NCBI RefSeq assembly: GCF_050947875.1
Contig: NC_134570.1
Span: forward strand, 202,567,750-202,631,749
Reading direction: 5' to 3'
DNA length: 64,000 nucleotides
From: Dermacentor variabilis
Lineage: Eukaryota > Arthropoda > Arachnida > Ixodida > Ixodidae
The translations under genes were made by a program, and so were the position numbers. The first letter of the stretch is position 1; each line of letters starts with the position of its first letter. Shown in pieces: positions 30,594 through 40,689 of the stretch. Below the pieces are notes generated by a model. It searched no databases. It was not told the origin of the DNA and saw nothing but the letters and a program-made list of their open reading frames with translations.

Positions 30594-33500
30594 GGTTTGG
30601 CAGTGGAACTGCAGGGGCTTCCGTCGCAAGCGGGGGAACCTGCAATTGCACATACAAAATCTGGACAGTAAGCCTGACATTATAGCTTTGCAAGAGGCTA
30701 GTGGCTGGGTGAAATTACCGGGATTTAAGGCATTTACACCGCCAGAGATTGATCGGGGGGGTGTATCGAGCGTCTTCACGGCCGTGCTAGTCCATCGCAA
30801 CGCCACGGCGATTCAGCATACCATAGATAGCAGCAGAGAGGACTACGTCCTGCTAGAGGTTCTGCCCAAAAGAAAGGACGATAAGAGTCTCTTTGTACTT
30901 AATGTATATTCTTCTCCTAAAGATAAAGGGCTGGGCTTGCCAGACCTATTGATAAAGACGCAACGGCTAGCGGCTAGGGCTCAACTCATCGTGGTTGGAG
31001 ATTTCAACGCGCCTCATCCGGAGTGGGGCTACATCCGAGCCACTCCAAAGGGAAATAGGCTTTGGCGGGTAGCTCAGGACCTACAATGGACAACCTTGAA
31101 TAACCCGCTCGATCATACGAGGATAGGCAACAGCGTTAGCACAGACACATCTCCGGACCTCACATTTGTTAAAGGTATTAGGGATGCAAAGTGGGTAAAC
31201 ACGGGACAGCCACTGGGCAGTGATCATTATATCCTTTCCACGGTATTTCGTGCTGCTAAGCACAAAGACAGGGTAAAAGGAACTAGAGTGACGGATTGGG
31301 ACAGATTTCGGAAAGTCAGGAAAGACACAGTGAGCGGGGAAATCGAGGACTTGGGAGCCTGGGTTGAGGCGCTCAAGCAGGACGTGAAGGGTACCACAGA
31401 AGAGGTTCCGACGGTGGAGGAAGGTTTTACGGCGGACTCTCGACTGTTACACATGTGGGAAGCGCATGCGAGTCTCCTTCGGAGGTGGAAGAAACAAAAG
31501 CATAATGGGGTCCTCCGTAGGAAGGTGGCCAAGCTAGAACGAGAAATCGAAACCTACACGTTGGACTTGCAGTGCAAACAATGGGGGCAGATTTGTGACA
31601 GGATGAATGGGCAATTCGGATGCAAAAAAACATGGCAGTTGTTGAGGCACCTTTTAGATCCGGCGGCAACCAAATCGGCGCAGAAGGGTCAAATGGCTAG
31701 GTTAGTTCATCAGTATCAAGGCACGACTGGGGAGTTCATTCAAGAACTCCGAAGTCGTTACATAAACGGCAAGGCGGGCGGTTTCTTGCCGGATTACTCG
31801 GGAGAGGAAAACCTCGAATTAGATGCGGACTTTACGGTGGCGGAGGTGGAGTTTGCAATGGGGCAGCTTCGTACTACGTCGGCAGCGGGTCCGGACGGGG
31901 TCACTAATAAAATGCTGAGGAACCTGGATTTCAAGTCAGTGGGGGCGCTCACGGACTTGATGAACAAATATTGGGCGGCCGGGGAGATCCCCGCAGAGTG
32001 GAAGCATGCTAGGATTACATTTATTCCTAAACCAGGGAAGAAGATCTGTATTGAGAATCTTCGACCCATCTCGCTGACGTCCTGCTTGGCCAAATTGATG
32101 GAGCATGTGGTCCTCAACAGGCTTCAGGGTTATGTGGAGGACAAGGAGTTGATACCTAAAACGATGATTGGCTTTAGGGCTAATTTATCAACGCAGGACG
32201 TCATGATACAGCTCAAAAAGGACGTGGTTGATCCTGGGTACGGCACGGGCACCAAGGCTATCTTGGGGCTCGACCTTACAAAGGCCTTTGACAATGTCAC
32301 CCATGAGGCAATATTAAGGAACCTATCGGACATAGGACCGGGGGGTAGAACCTTCCGATACATCAGATCATTTCTGGAGGATAGGACTGCGGAGATTGTA
32401 GTCGGAGAATTTAAATCGGATCCTTTCCCGTTGGGGGGCAGGGGGACACCACAAGGGTCGGTTTTATCGCCGTTCTTGTTTAATCTCGCCTTGATCAAGA
32501 TACCGCCCAGGCTGGCAATGATATCGGGACTTAAACATACATTTTATGCGGATGACATTACTCTGTGGGTAACAAGGGGAAGCGACGCACAATTGGAGGA
32601 AACTTTACAACAGGCAGTGGATATTGTGGAGGAGCTAGCGGGGGAGGCAGGACTCTCGTGCTCTCAGCCCAAGTCCGAGCTTTTTGTGCTTAGGCATAAA
32701 CCAAGAGGGATACATGCGAGGCACTATGTGCCGCCACCACCGCTGAAGGTGAAAGTGGGGGGTGCACCGGTCGCTGAGGTCCAAACGATCAGGATCCTGG
32801 GGCTGTATCTGCAGACTAACAGGAAGAATAGGGAGGCCTTGGAAAGACTCAAAAATACTGTCAATGCTACCGTGAGACTTATCAGGAGAATCGCCAATCG
32901 TAAACAAGGCGTCAAGGAAAAGGACTTGTGTAAGCTGGTACAGGCGTTTGTGCTCAGTAGAATAGTGTATGCGACGCCTTATATGAAGATGGACGCGACG
33001 GAGAAAGGCAAGGTGGAGGCTATGATTAGACAGGCGTATAAGACGGCCCTTGGGTTGCCTAACAATACTTCTACCGAAAGGCTGCTGGGATTAGGGGTGC
33101 ACAACACCTTGGAAGAACTGCGGGAGGCACACTTGGCGATGCAACTCAGTAGACTTTCCAAAACGAAAGTAGGGAGGGATATATTGGAAGGGATCGGCAT
33201 TGGAGTTGATCCTCCAGCTGGGGACATGAAAATTCAGGTGAAGCGAGAAATGCACAAGGGCTTGTACATAAAACCTTTACCTAAAAATATGCATCCGATA
33301 CATCACGAGAACCGTAGAATGGCAAGAGCCAGAGCTTTACATGCTAAGTACGGGAAGTACAACGGGGCAGTCTACGTAGATGTCGCCGAGTATAAGAACA
33401 AGGACGCATTTGCAGTTGCGGTGGTGGACAGCCGGGGACGCTTAGTCACCTCTGGATCAGTCAAAACCCGCTCCTCAGAAACTGCAGAGGAGGCGGCGTT

Positions 33501-34137
33501 AGCGCTAGCTATAGGTAATACTGAAGCTGACCTGATTTTCAGCGACTCTAAAACAGCCATCCGAAATTTGGCGAGGGGCAGAATCTCTGCCACAGCGGCA
33601 GGATTACTAAATCGGGCCACGGGGCGAGGGACTACGGAGGTGGAAATTGTCTGGGTACCGGCCCACTCTGGGAACCCTGGGAACGAGGCGGCTCACATGA
33701 ATGCTCGAGGTTTCGTCAGCCGAGCAGGTGAGCCGGACGTTCCAGGGAGGTCCACGAGAGATGGGCTGGTGTCCTTTCACGACATTACTAACCATTACAA
33801 ACTTGAGCGGAGAATTTACCCTCCACCGGACAAGCAATTGGTGAAGGCGCAGGAAAGCGTCTGGCGAAGATTGCAGACGAGATCTTTCTATAGCCCATAC
33901 GTGTTAAACGAAATCTACCCGGACGTTCAGCCGGAATGCAAATGGTGCCAGGAACTGGCAACCTATGACCACATATTATGGAGCTGTAGCATAGCGCCGC
34001 CACCGGCGGATATTATGCGTGATCCTTCTCTCGAGCAGTGGGAGGCCGTGTTGGCCAGCTCAGACCCGGTCGTCCAGACCAGGGCCGTGGAGTGGGCCAC
34101 CCAGGTCGCCGTCAGCCATGAGCTGATGGCCATCTAG
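30571..34137 (+). CDS. LINE ORF2: endonuclease, reverse transcriptase, RNase H (1188 aa, open)
   Basis: Uninterrupted. Residues 1-225: AP-type endonuclease with WQWNCRGFRRK, DIIALQEASG, VVGDFNAPHPEWGY and GSDHYILS. Residues ~430-750: RT with LRPISLTSCLAKLMEHVV, LGLDLTKAFDNVTH (motif A), GTPQGSVLSPFLFNLAL (motif B) and FYADDITLWV (motif C). Residues ~925-1055: RNase H with VYVDVAEY, LIFSDSKTAIRNLA and WVPAHSGNPGNEAAH. The C-terminal Cys/His cluster is CKWCQELATYDHILWSC. It nicks target DNA and copies the RNA in place (target-primed reverse transcription). The ATG is inside the end of ORF1, a usual arrangement that implies reinitiation. The protein looks catalytically complete, although the element lacks its 5' end and promoter. 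Confidence 0.95.
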   Translation: MAPRQQIEVWQWNCRGFRRKRGNLQLHIQNLDSKPDIIALQEASGWVKLPGFKAFTPPEIDRGGVSSVFTAVLVHRNATAIQHTIDSSREDYVLLEVLPKRKDDKSLFVLNVYSSPKDKGLGLPDLLIKTQRLAARAQLIVVGDFNAPHPEWGYIRATPKGNRLWRVAQDLQWTTLNNPLDHTRIGNSVSTDTSPDLTFVKGIRDAKWVNTGQPLGSDHYILSTVFRAAKHKDRVKGTRVTDWDRFRKVRKDTVSGEIEDLGAWVEALKQDVKGTTEEVPTVEEGFTADSRLLHMWEAHASLLRRWKKQKHNGVLRRKVAKLEREIETYTLDLQCKQWGQICDRMNGQFGCKKTWQLLRHLLDPAATKSAQKGQMARLVHQYQGTTGEFIQELRSRYINGKAGGFLPDYSGEENLELDADFTVAEVEFAMGQLRTTSAAGPDGVTNKMLRNLDFKSVGALTDLMNKYWAAGEIPAEWKHARITFIPKPGKKICIENLRPISLTSCLAKLMEHVVLNRLQGYVEDKELIPKTMIGFRANLSTQDVMIQLKKDVVDPGYGTGTKAILGLDLTKAFDNVTHEAILRNLSDIGPGGRTFRYIRSFLEDRTAEIVVGEFKSDPFPLGGRGTPQGSVLSPFLFNLALIKIPPRLAMISGLKHTFYADDITLWVTRGSDAQLEETLQQAVDIVEELAGEAGLSCSQPKSELFVLRHKPRGIHARHYVPPPPLKVKVGGAPVAEVQTIRILGLYLQTNRKNREALERLKNTVNATVRLIRRIANRKQGVKEKDLCKLVQAFVLSRIVYATPYMKMDATEKGKVEAMIRQAYKTALGLPNNTSTERLLGLGVHNTLEELREAHLAMQLSRLSKTKVGRDILEGIGIGVDPPAGDMKIQVKREMHKGLYIKPLPKNMHPIHHENRRMARARALHAKYGKYNGAVYVDVAEYKNKDAFAVAVVDSRGRLVTSGSVKTRSSETAEEAALALAIGNTEADLIFSDSKTAIRNLARGRISATAAGLLNRATGRGTTEVEIVWVPAHSGNPGNEAAHMNARGFVSRAGEPDVPGRSTRDGLVSFHDITNHYKLERRIYPPPDKQLVKAQESVWRRLQTRSFYSPYVLNEIYPDVQPECKWCQELATYDHILWSCSIAPPPADIMRDPSLEQWEAVLASSDPVVQTRAVEWATQVAVSHELMAI

Positions 34138-34198
34138 CACGGAATCGTCCGCACATGCGTTCTGACGAAAATAAAGTTTTTCCATCCATCCATCCATC

Positions 34199-36612
34199 TG
34201 CATAAGTTATGTGCTCTGCGCCATGGTTTCCTTGTGTAATGTCATTGATATAGAAATTAAATAGAAGCGGTCCAAGTATGCTCCCTTGGGGAACACCTGA
34301 GGTAACTGCTTTGCACGTAGATAAATTTCCCTGAATGCAAACACATTGCATTCTATGTTGCAGGTAGGATGTTATGAGCGCGAGCGGTGTGCTTCTTATT
34401 CCATATAATTCTAGTGTTTTATTTAGTGTTTTATTTAGTGGTTTAGACGGTCGAACGCCTTTGAGAAATCGATATGTATACCAGCTATCAAGCGTTTTGC
34501 ATCGAATGCTTTCAGAATGATTTATTTTTGCATGACAAGGGCAAGTTCTGCAGACCGGCCTTTTCTGAATCCAAATTGTGTGGTGCTAATCAGATTGTAT
34601 TTGTTGGCAAACCCAATTATTCTAGCGTACATTATTTTTTCTAAACCTTTGGAGAACACGGGTAGTATGGATATCGGCTTGTAATTTGATAAGTTGTTTC
34701 TTTCTCCGCCCTTGAATATCGTGATAACATTTGCTATTTGCATTTTCTTTGGAAAAACACCTTTCGAGAGCGCTAGATTATAAATATTCGTGAGCTGTGT
34801 CAATATGATGTCAAGAACGTACTTTACTGGCCTGATTTGAGTGTTGTCGATATCACACGTTAAGCTGTTCTTAGGAGTTTGTACACGTTATTTATTTCAC
34901 TCTCAGTTGTGGGATTCATATATGTGCTGGTAGAATTTCTCCAGACCCCATTTACTGCCTCCGGAAAATGAGAGCTAGTGACTAGATTTGTGAAGTAATG
35001 ATCAAATTCTTCTGCTAATTCAGCTCCTTGTTTAAGTTGATTGTTCAGCGTTATTTCACCAAGCTCTGCATTTTTGGTACCCGATTTAGCATCTCATTAA
35101 TTTTCCTCCACATTAAGTCCAATTTCTGTTTTCTCCCGATATCGAAGTAACCGTAGAGATAGTTTCGCTTTGTATTCCGTAATAAGGCATTAGTTTTGTT
35201 TCTGCGTGTCCGAAATATGTCCCAATCATCAGTGTTATGCGTTTGGAGGAACCTGTAAAAAGCCTATCTTTCTTTTTAATCATTTTAAGGCATTCCTTAT
35301 TTATCCAAGGCTTGCGCACTTTTTTATTTTTTGTGTACGATATATGAAATGACTTCATGTACGCATCAAGAAATAGGCGCAAGAATTCTTCATATATATG
35401 CATCGTCAGATGTATGAGACATGTATACGGCATCCCATTTTATTTTTATAAGGTGATTGCGAAAGTTTTGCAATATTTTTTCGCAAATACATAAGCACTA
35501 TTGCCAACAAATAAATAGGTAAGTGCTCACTAATGCTTGATGCCAATACACCACCAATAACTTTGTGCTCTGGTAGGTTTGTCATAAATAGGTCAATTGA
35601 TGTATTCGTATTGTTTGCCACACGTGTAAAATCTCTAATTACATTAGTCGAACAGTATGAAGCTGGCATTGTCTGTGACTTGTGTTGAGCATTTGAGTAA
35701 TTCAGCATTTCGATGGTAAAATCTCCCCCTTGTATTAGTACCAGGTCGTTTTCACTTGCATAATTCAATAAACCTTCCAAGTACACAATGAATATATCCA
35801 CAATTTCATCTGGAGGGCGGTACATTCCAGCTACAATATATTTCTGTAATACAATAGCAACATACTCTACATCACGTGCTATAAATGAAAATTCAGGAAG
35901 TAGGTCACAAGTAATGCACTTCTTCATATTCAGTAACACTCCTCCACCACGTTTATCTTGGCGGTTTAGACGAAAAGTCTGATTATTATCAATCTGTATG
36001 GCATCGCAGTCCGAATTAAACCACGTTTCAGTCAGCATAATTATGTCGAATTTAAAGCAAAATTGGCCCAGGAAGACGTTTAGAAATTCTTGTTTATGGT
36101 AGGCAGATCTGATGTTTAGGTGGAAGCATGTTAGTCCAATATCGTTTTCGGAAGGTGCAAGACTGTTAACGTCTCCGGGTTTCAATGCCATGATGGATTG
36201 GAGTGAACTTCAAAAGCCTGACGCCATTCACTTGAAATATTTTTCCGATGTCACTTTCAGTGCTTGCGCGATTCAATGCGGACTGCTGATCCTTTCGAGC
36301 AAAAATCTTGCCATCTCTTGTCCATACGCATTTCCATTCGCATGCCTTTTTCTTACTGATTGTCATTCCAAGCAATTTCTTGAGAGTAGGGCAGATATGC
36401 TCATTAACAAATAGTGGCTTATTGCTTGAGCGACCGATGTCATTTGCGGAGAGCCTAGTTTTCCTTGCTTTGAGTAGAAAGGCGTCACGCTTTGAGCGGC
36501 TCTTAAATTGCACTATTATGTTTGAACAAGGATCATTCCTGGGTTTCACTCTGTGACAAACATCAATGTCGCTCACGGTTACTGGTTCACGGTTATGGTT
36601 ACTGGCTCGGAG
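34199..36612 (-). mobile_element. CR1-like LINE, segment 1 of 3 (ORF1 end, endonuclease, RT start)
   Basis: Reverse strand, right to left. 36166-36612: ORF1 C-terminal block with DIDVCHRVKPRNDPCSNIIV, NEHICPTLKKLL and WKCVWTRDGKIFARK. 35406-36191: endonuclease with CFHLNIRSAYHK, IIMLTETWFNSDC, RQDKRGGGVLLN, IVAGMYRPPDE, QGGDFTIEML and ISEHLPIYLL. 35113-35433: linker with RKPWINKECLKMIKKKDRLF. 34522-34803: RT fingers with NYKPISILPVFSKGLEKIM and TQFGFRKGRSAELA. 34199-34310: GVPQGSILGPLLFNFYIND and ending ..ITYAD. Several frame breaks. The 5' end is truncated at about 36612, within ORF1, where gypsy sequence starts. The RT core is completed by the segments at 29143 and 22843. Confidence 0.92.
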
Positions 36613-37330
36613 GCATGCTTGCAATGCACGTCGCGTCCGATAAGACGGGTTGGGACATCATTCTTCCCTTCGTGATTTAAGCGTACAACAACGCTACTCG
36701 GATCACCACCCGCCCTTTTCCCATCTTCTTACTGTAGGGCCGACACCCGTGGCACACCATCGACACAATTCTACCATACTGGCCGGATGCCTCTGAATGT
36801 GCGCCCGTTTCTCCCACGGCAATACATGCTGAAGAGCGCCATGATCTCGCTCGGGCCTTTACCTCCAATGATCAGAAGTGCCAGAAGAGCACTTCCGGGG
36901 ACACCACTTATGTGCCCACCTTCCTTCCTGGAGCTATTGTGTGGCTCTCGGTTTCTTCCGCTCGACCTTCCGATCTTTTCAGAACTACTACCCAAATATG
37001 AAAGGTCCTACCGTGTCATCGAGTGGGCCTACCCCCGTCAACTACACGATGGAACCCGTCCAACCGTCTTCGGGCATGCGCCGTCGCGCACGATAGACTG
37101 TCAACGTCGAGTACCTCAAGCCGTACTATGATGCACTCACAGCGAGCAGCTGTTAGGTCGCCGCATGGCTCCTTTTTCGTTCCCGGGCGCAACAGTAGCG
37201 AAGAAGAGGGACACTATAGTGGGCCATCCTCCCTAGCGCTTTCTCTCGGGGAACGTCGCTCGTGCTGGGAGTCCGTGCTCTGGTATAGCGGTCGGTCCCA
37301 AACGCCGGTGACTAATAAACACCTTTAGAA
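36613..37330 (+). mobile_element. Gypsy integrase C-terminus and 3' LTR
   Basis: + strand: MLAMHVASDKTGWDIILPFV (compare MLSMYVASDHGNWDRILPFI of the 24-29 kb element), TYAYNNATR, FLLYGRHPWHTIDTILPYWP, PGAIVWLSV, KYERSYRVIEWAYP-like GPY block and VNVEYLKPYYDAL near 37100-37130. A purine-rich run AAGAAGAGGGACA (37201-37213) is a likely polypurine tract; the following ~120 bp up to AATAAACACC near 37315 is a plausible LTR, but there is no second copy to confirm it. 5'-truncated by or against the CR1-like LINE. Confidence 0.82.
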
Positions 37331-39466
37331 TATGCACAAGGGGGTCGCGTTCAGGCTCGGCGGGATCCATTCAAGGCTACGCCACATTGGTCGATCGGAT
37401 CACATGATACCACAGCTTCGCTAGCCAACCACCTTCACAGCGGGGATAAATACAGCATTGTTTGTCGAGCACCCGATAAAGATCCAGGAACCCTACCTTT
37501 GTCGTATCAATTTCGGGTAACCTTCGTTACTCAAAACCATGTGATGGGGCATCCGAAGTTACATATAGCGCACGCAGTAATCCTACACCCCTTCACGCAA
37601 CCTGCAACTCTGGAGGCCGCGCAGCTACGTGCCTGCAGAGTGAGTGGGCGCCATGGAGTTAATATACTGACTATAGACGAAAAACTAGGCAAAAAAGGTG
37701 TCGATCGCCGTAGAGTTCATATAAACAGGTCTAAATGAAAAGGTGCCCATGGCTCCCCATGACTCCCATGAATTCAAATCTGTAACCGGAATAGCGCAGC
37801 CATGTATCCGGTGCAGCCGCCGACGACAAGGTGCGATTCAAAAGGAACACTCGATCGAGATTATGTGACCCCCACCCCTTCTCCCGTTCCTTATCTGCGT
37901 GTTGTAGCGCAGAAACGATTTCGTAGCGCAATCAACGTGATCTCGAGCCTTCCTCAGCATGGTGGTGCCATCTAACTCAGGCACCTGCCAAAACTATCTT
38001 TCACCCATCACGAACTTTACATCGAATCTTTAAAAATAGACTCTGGATCTTTTCCAACATACATGGAATGAATTTTTCACATTGTCCATACGTACTTGCT
38101 ATGCGTAAGTATTTATTTCACCATAATATCGCGACCATATTTAGCGCTACACAAATGAGACGCAGCCACATGCGGTATCTATTTTTCTCGCCCATTTTTC
38201 CTCTATAGCAGAGGAATGAATATTGTAATGACTGCTTAGGAAAATATGGGCCATTCAAGTGGCATCCGCAATGACGCTGCTATGTTGCTACCTCTGATTT
38301 CTGCAACGCTACAAATATTGAAGATGTGATGCAGAAACGAGCCTTTAGCCACAACACGTACATATGAACGATGTGCGAAATTCATTATCTATATGATTGA
38401 TAAAGATTCGATGAATATTTATAAAATTTCGATGGAAGATTTACGTGGCATGACAGAATGCGTTCGCAGGCACCTGAACTAGAGGTACCATCATAATAAG
38501 GGAGTCTGGGCATAGCGTTGTTTCGGTCTCGTCTGGTCTGCATCTCGTCATTTGCGCCTGCCATGGAGGAAAGAAAGAAAATAGGAGAGGCCGTGACGTC
38601 ACGTTCTTGAAGCCGGAAATGCAGCCATCTTGGTGTGCCATCCCCGTTGCGCTTCCAGTCAGCTCGCCGGAGCACATAGGCAGGAGCTTTGAGCTTGTAT
38701 TGTTACGAGCCACCAGTAGTGTGTGTTGCCGACGCGCGTCAAAACAGAACGTCTAACATTTCTGTAATAACTTTAGTGATGCAGACGCGCTTCTGTGCTT
38801 TTCCGTGGCACATTGAAGACGACGACGAAGACCCACACCATAATTACTTGAGTGTGTTTGTTACTCGCATACACAAAACACGACTTTCAAGCTTACACAC
38901 CACACTCCAAGGTCAAGTTGTCTCGCGAACAGAATCTGCTGCGGCAAAGACACGGACCCAAAAAGCTTATCTGAATTTTCAGAGCCCTAGAGCAGCAGCA
39001 AGAGCTCCACAAGCGTGGTTCCTATGGCAACGTTGACGTTTGGGGTATCAGTCCCAGTGGTCCTTTGCAAAAATAGCACGTGACTTCAGCCACGCTTTCT
39101 CCAATACGTTTGCATGCTGGCCGGGGCCTCTGCTATGCTTTCTTTCCTGCATGGCGCCTGCACACCTCCATGTCTACCCAGCTAGCAGGAAGGCGGCGTC
39201 CTGGCGCTTGCCGCTTTCAAGGCATTCGCGGTATGAGGAGCTTTGCCTCTAGAATAACTTTTACACGTAAAATGTGCAGATCTCCCGCACTGTGGAAAAC
39301 GATGTGAGCGAAGTTTTGTCTGCTGTTTGCGTTCATTACTGTAATATTTCAGTGATGCTGAGGGCATACGACCGTCGTCAGGTGATGTGAAATTTTACCT
39401 TGCCTGCACCACTTCGGTTTGTTCTTGCTCCGCTCGACGCTTTTGCGAGCCTCCATCTCCTCAGCA
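37331..39466. other. Spacer, nothing firmly recognised
   Basis: No gene motif. Overlapping open frames at 38385-38713 (minus) and 38689-39307 (plus) have no recognisable domains and lie in GC-moderate sequence that may be old repeats. Confidence 0.45.
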
Positions 39467-39470
39467 TTAA

Positions 39471-40185
39471 GAGGAAGCTTTAGCTCGGGTGCTCCTATCT
39501 AAATACACGTAAGGCGAGAATTCGTTTTTCTCGGCAACCAGTGCACCAAGTTTGACAAGCTTTGTTGCATTTAAAAGAAACCTTAAAATGTATTGACTGT
39601 TTGTTTCCAATTTTCGATTTAGGTCCTCAACCTCTTATAAAAATTGGCAAAAATCGAAACTTATCAGAAAACGAAAATATCAAGTTTACAACTCTGTAAC
39701 TCAACAACGAAAAATGATAATACAATTCCGTGAATTGCATCTAATACTACATCTAAAGCGGACGAAATTATTATGTTACACATGAAGTTAAAAAAATATG
39801 TAATATGGAAATACAGCTTTTGCAGAACATTTGTAAACAACGTAACAAATAATTTTAATATATAAAATGGCATAAAGAATTTCTCCGCTTTCATTGGTCT
39901 AATGGATGCCGTTTACAGAACCACGATGTGTACTCTTGATGCACAGTTATGAATTTGTAAACTTGGTGATTCTACATTTTTCAAACTTTTGAATTTTTGA
40001 AAATTCTTGTAACAGAATTCAGGACCTCAATAGCAATCCCAACATCCACTATAATTTAACCTCCTCTTTCAAATGCAACAAATTTCATTAAAATCTGTCC
40101 AGGGGTTATCTTTCAAAAATGTTTTTGCGTTTTGCATGTATTTGAATAGGCCGCCTCGGATTTGTACACGAGCTAAAGCTTCCTC
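39471..40185. mobile_element. MITE flanked by TTAA, 715 bp
   Basis: The ends are perfect 17-bp inverted repeats: GAGGAAGCTTTAGCTCG at 39471-39487 and CGAGCTAAAGCTTCCTC at 40169-40185, with TTAA on both sides (39467-39470 and 40186-40189). The interior is AT-rich with no ORF. TTAA duplication would fit piggyBac-type mobilisation. Because TTAA contains TA and the ends could be read as AGAGG..CCTCT, a TA-duplicating Tc1/mariner type is equally consistent. Single copy in the window. Confidence 0.82.
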
Positions 40186-40189
40186 TTAA

Positions 40190-40640
40190 GTGCGCGCTTC
40201 GGCGCCATTTTAGGTTGTAGTGTCACAGAGGTGCCCACTCTCTCTCTCTTTATGTCCCCTCTGACATCCACCACACCTGCTCCCTCTACTGTCGTTGCTG
40301 TTGCGGGTGAGCACGGAGACAAGCGCGGCAGCTCCTGCACTGCATTTGCGGGGCGTCACGCCCAATGACGGCGTCCAGAGGGCATTGTGCACACGTGATG
40401 CGGTGTAAATGTAGCCACGAGCTTCTCGGGTCGTCTTTCCTTTATGCCACACTCCTTTCGTCTATTATCGCGACATCGTTAAGGGCCCCGTGTCAAAGAA
40501 AGTCCGCAGAAATCATCTGAACCAGAACCAGGCCGGCCCTCCACGTGGCTAATGCCTTGTCTTACATTCTTTACAAGGGTATTCCTCAGAATTTTGAGAA
40601 TAACCGCTCATAAAGAAAAGTCACGAAGCAAAACACCAAC
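40190..40640. other. Spacer, nothing recognised
   Basis: Contains a short CT repeat near 40240; otherwise no feature. Confidence 0.5.
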
Positions 40641-40689
40641 AGCGCAGGTGAAAGCGACAAGAACTTTATTAGAGTGTCCTGAGGAACTT

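Larger units (their letters stand above)
29188..34198 (+). mobile_element. I-clade LINE, 5'-truncated, ORF2 open
   Basis: A 5.0-kb + strand element: partial ORF1, full ORF2 (endonuclease, RT, RNase H), a very short 3' region with AATAAA (34170-34175) and a (CCAT)n tail (34182-34198). The 5' edge lies in ORF1: sequence left of 29188 belongs to the CR1-like LINE. Removing the element rejoins the CR1-like RT frame at the catalytic YAD. No target duplication is obvious; the tail's CATC overlaps the target's CATC. Confidence 0.9.
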
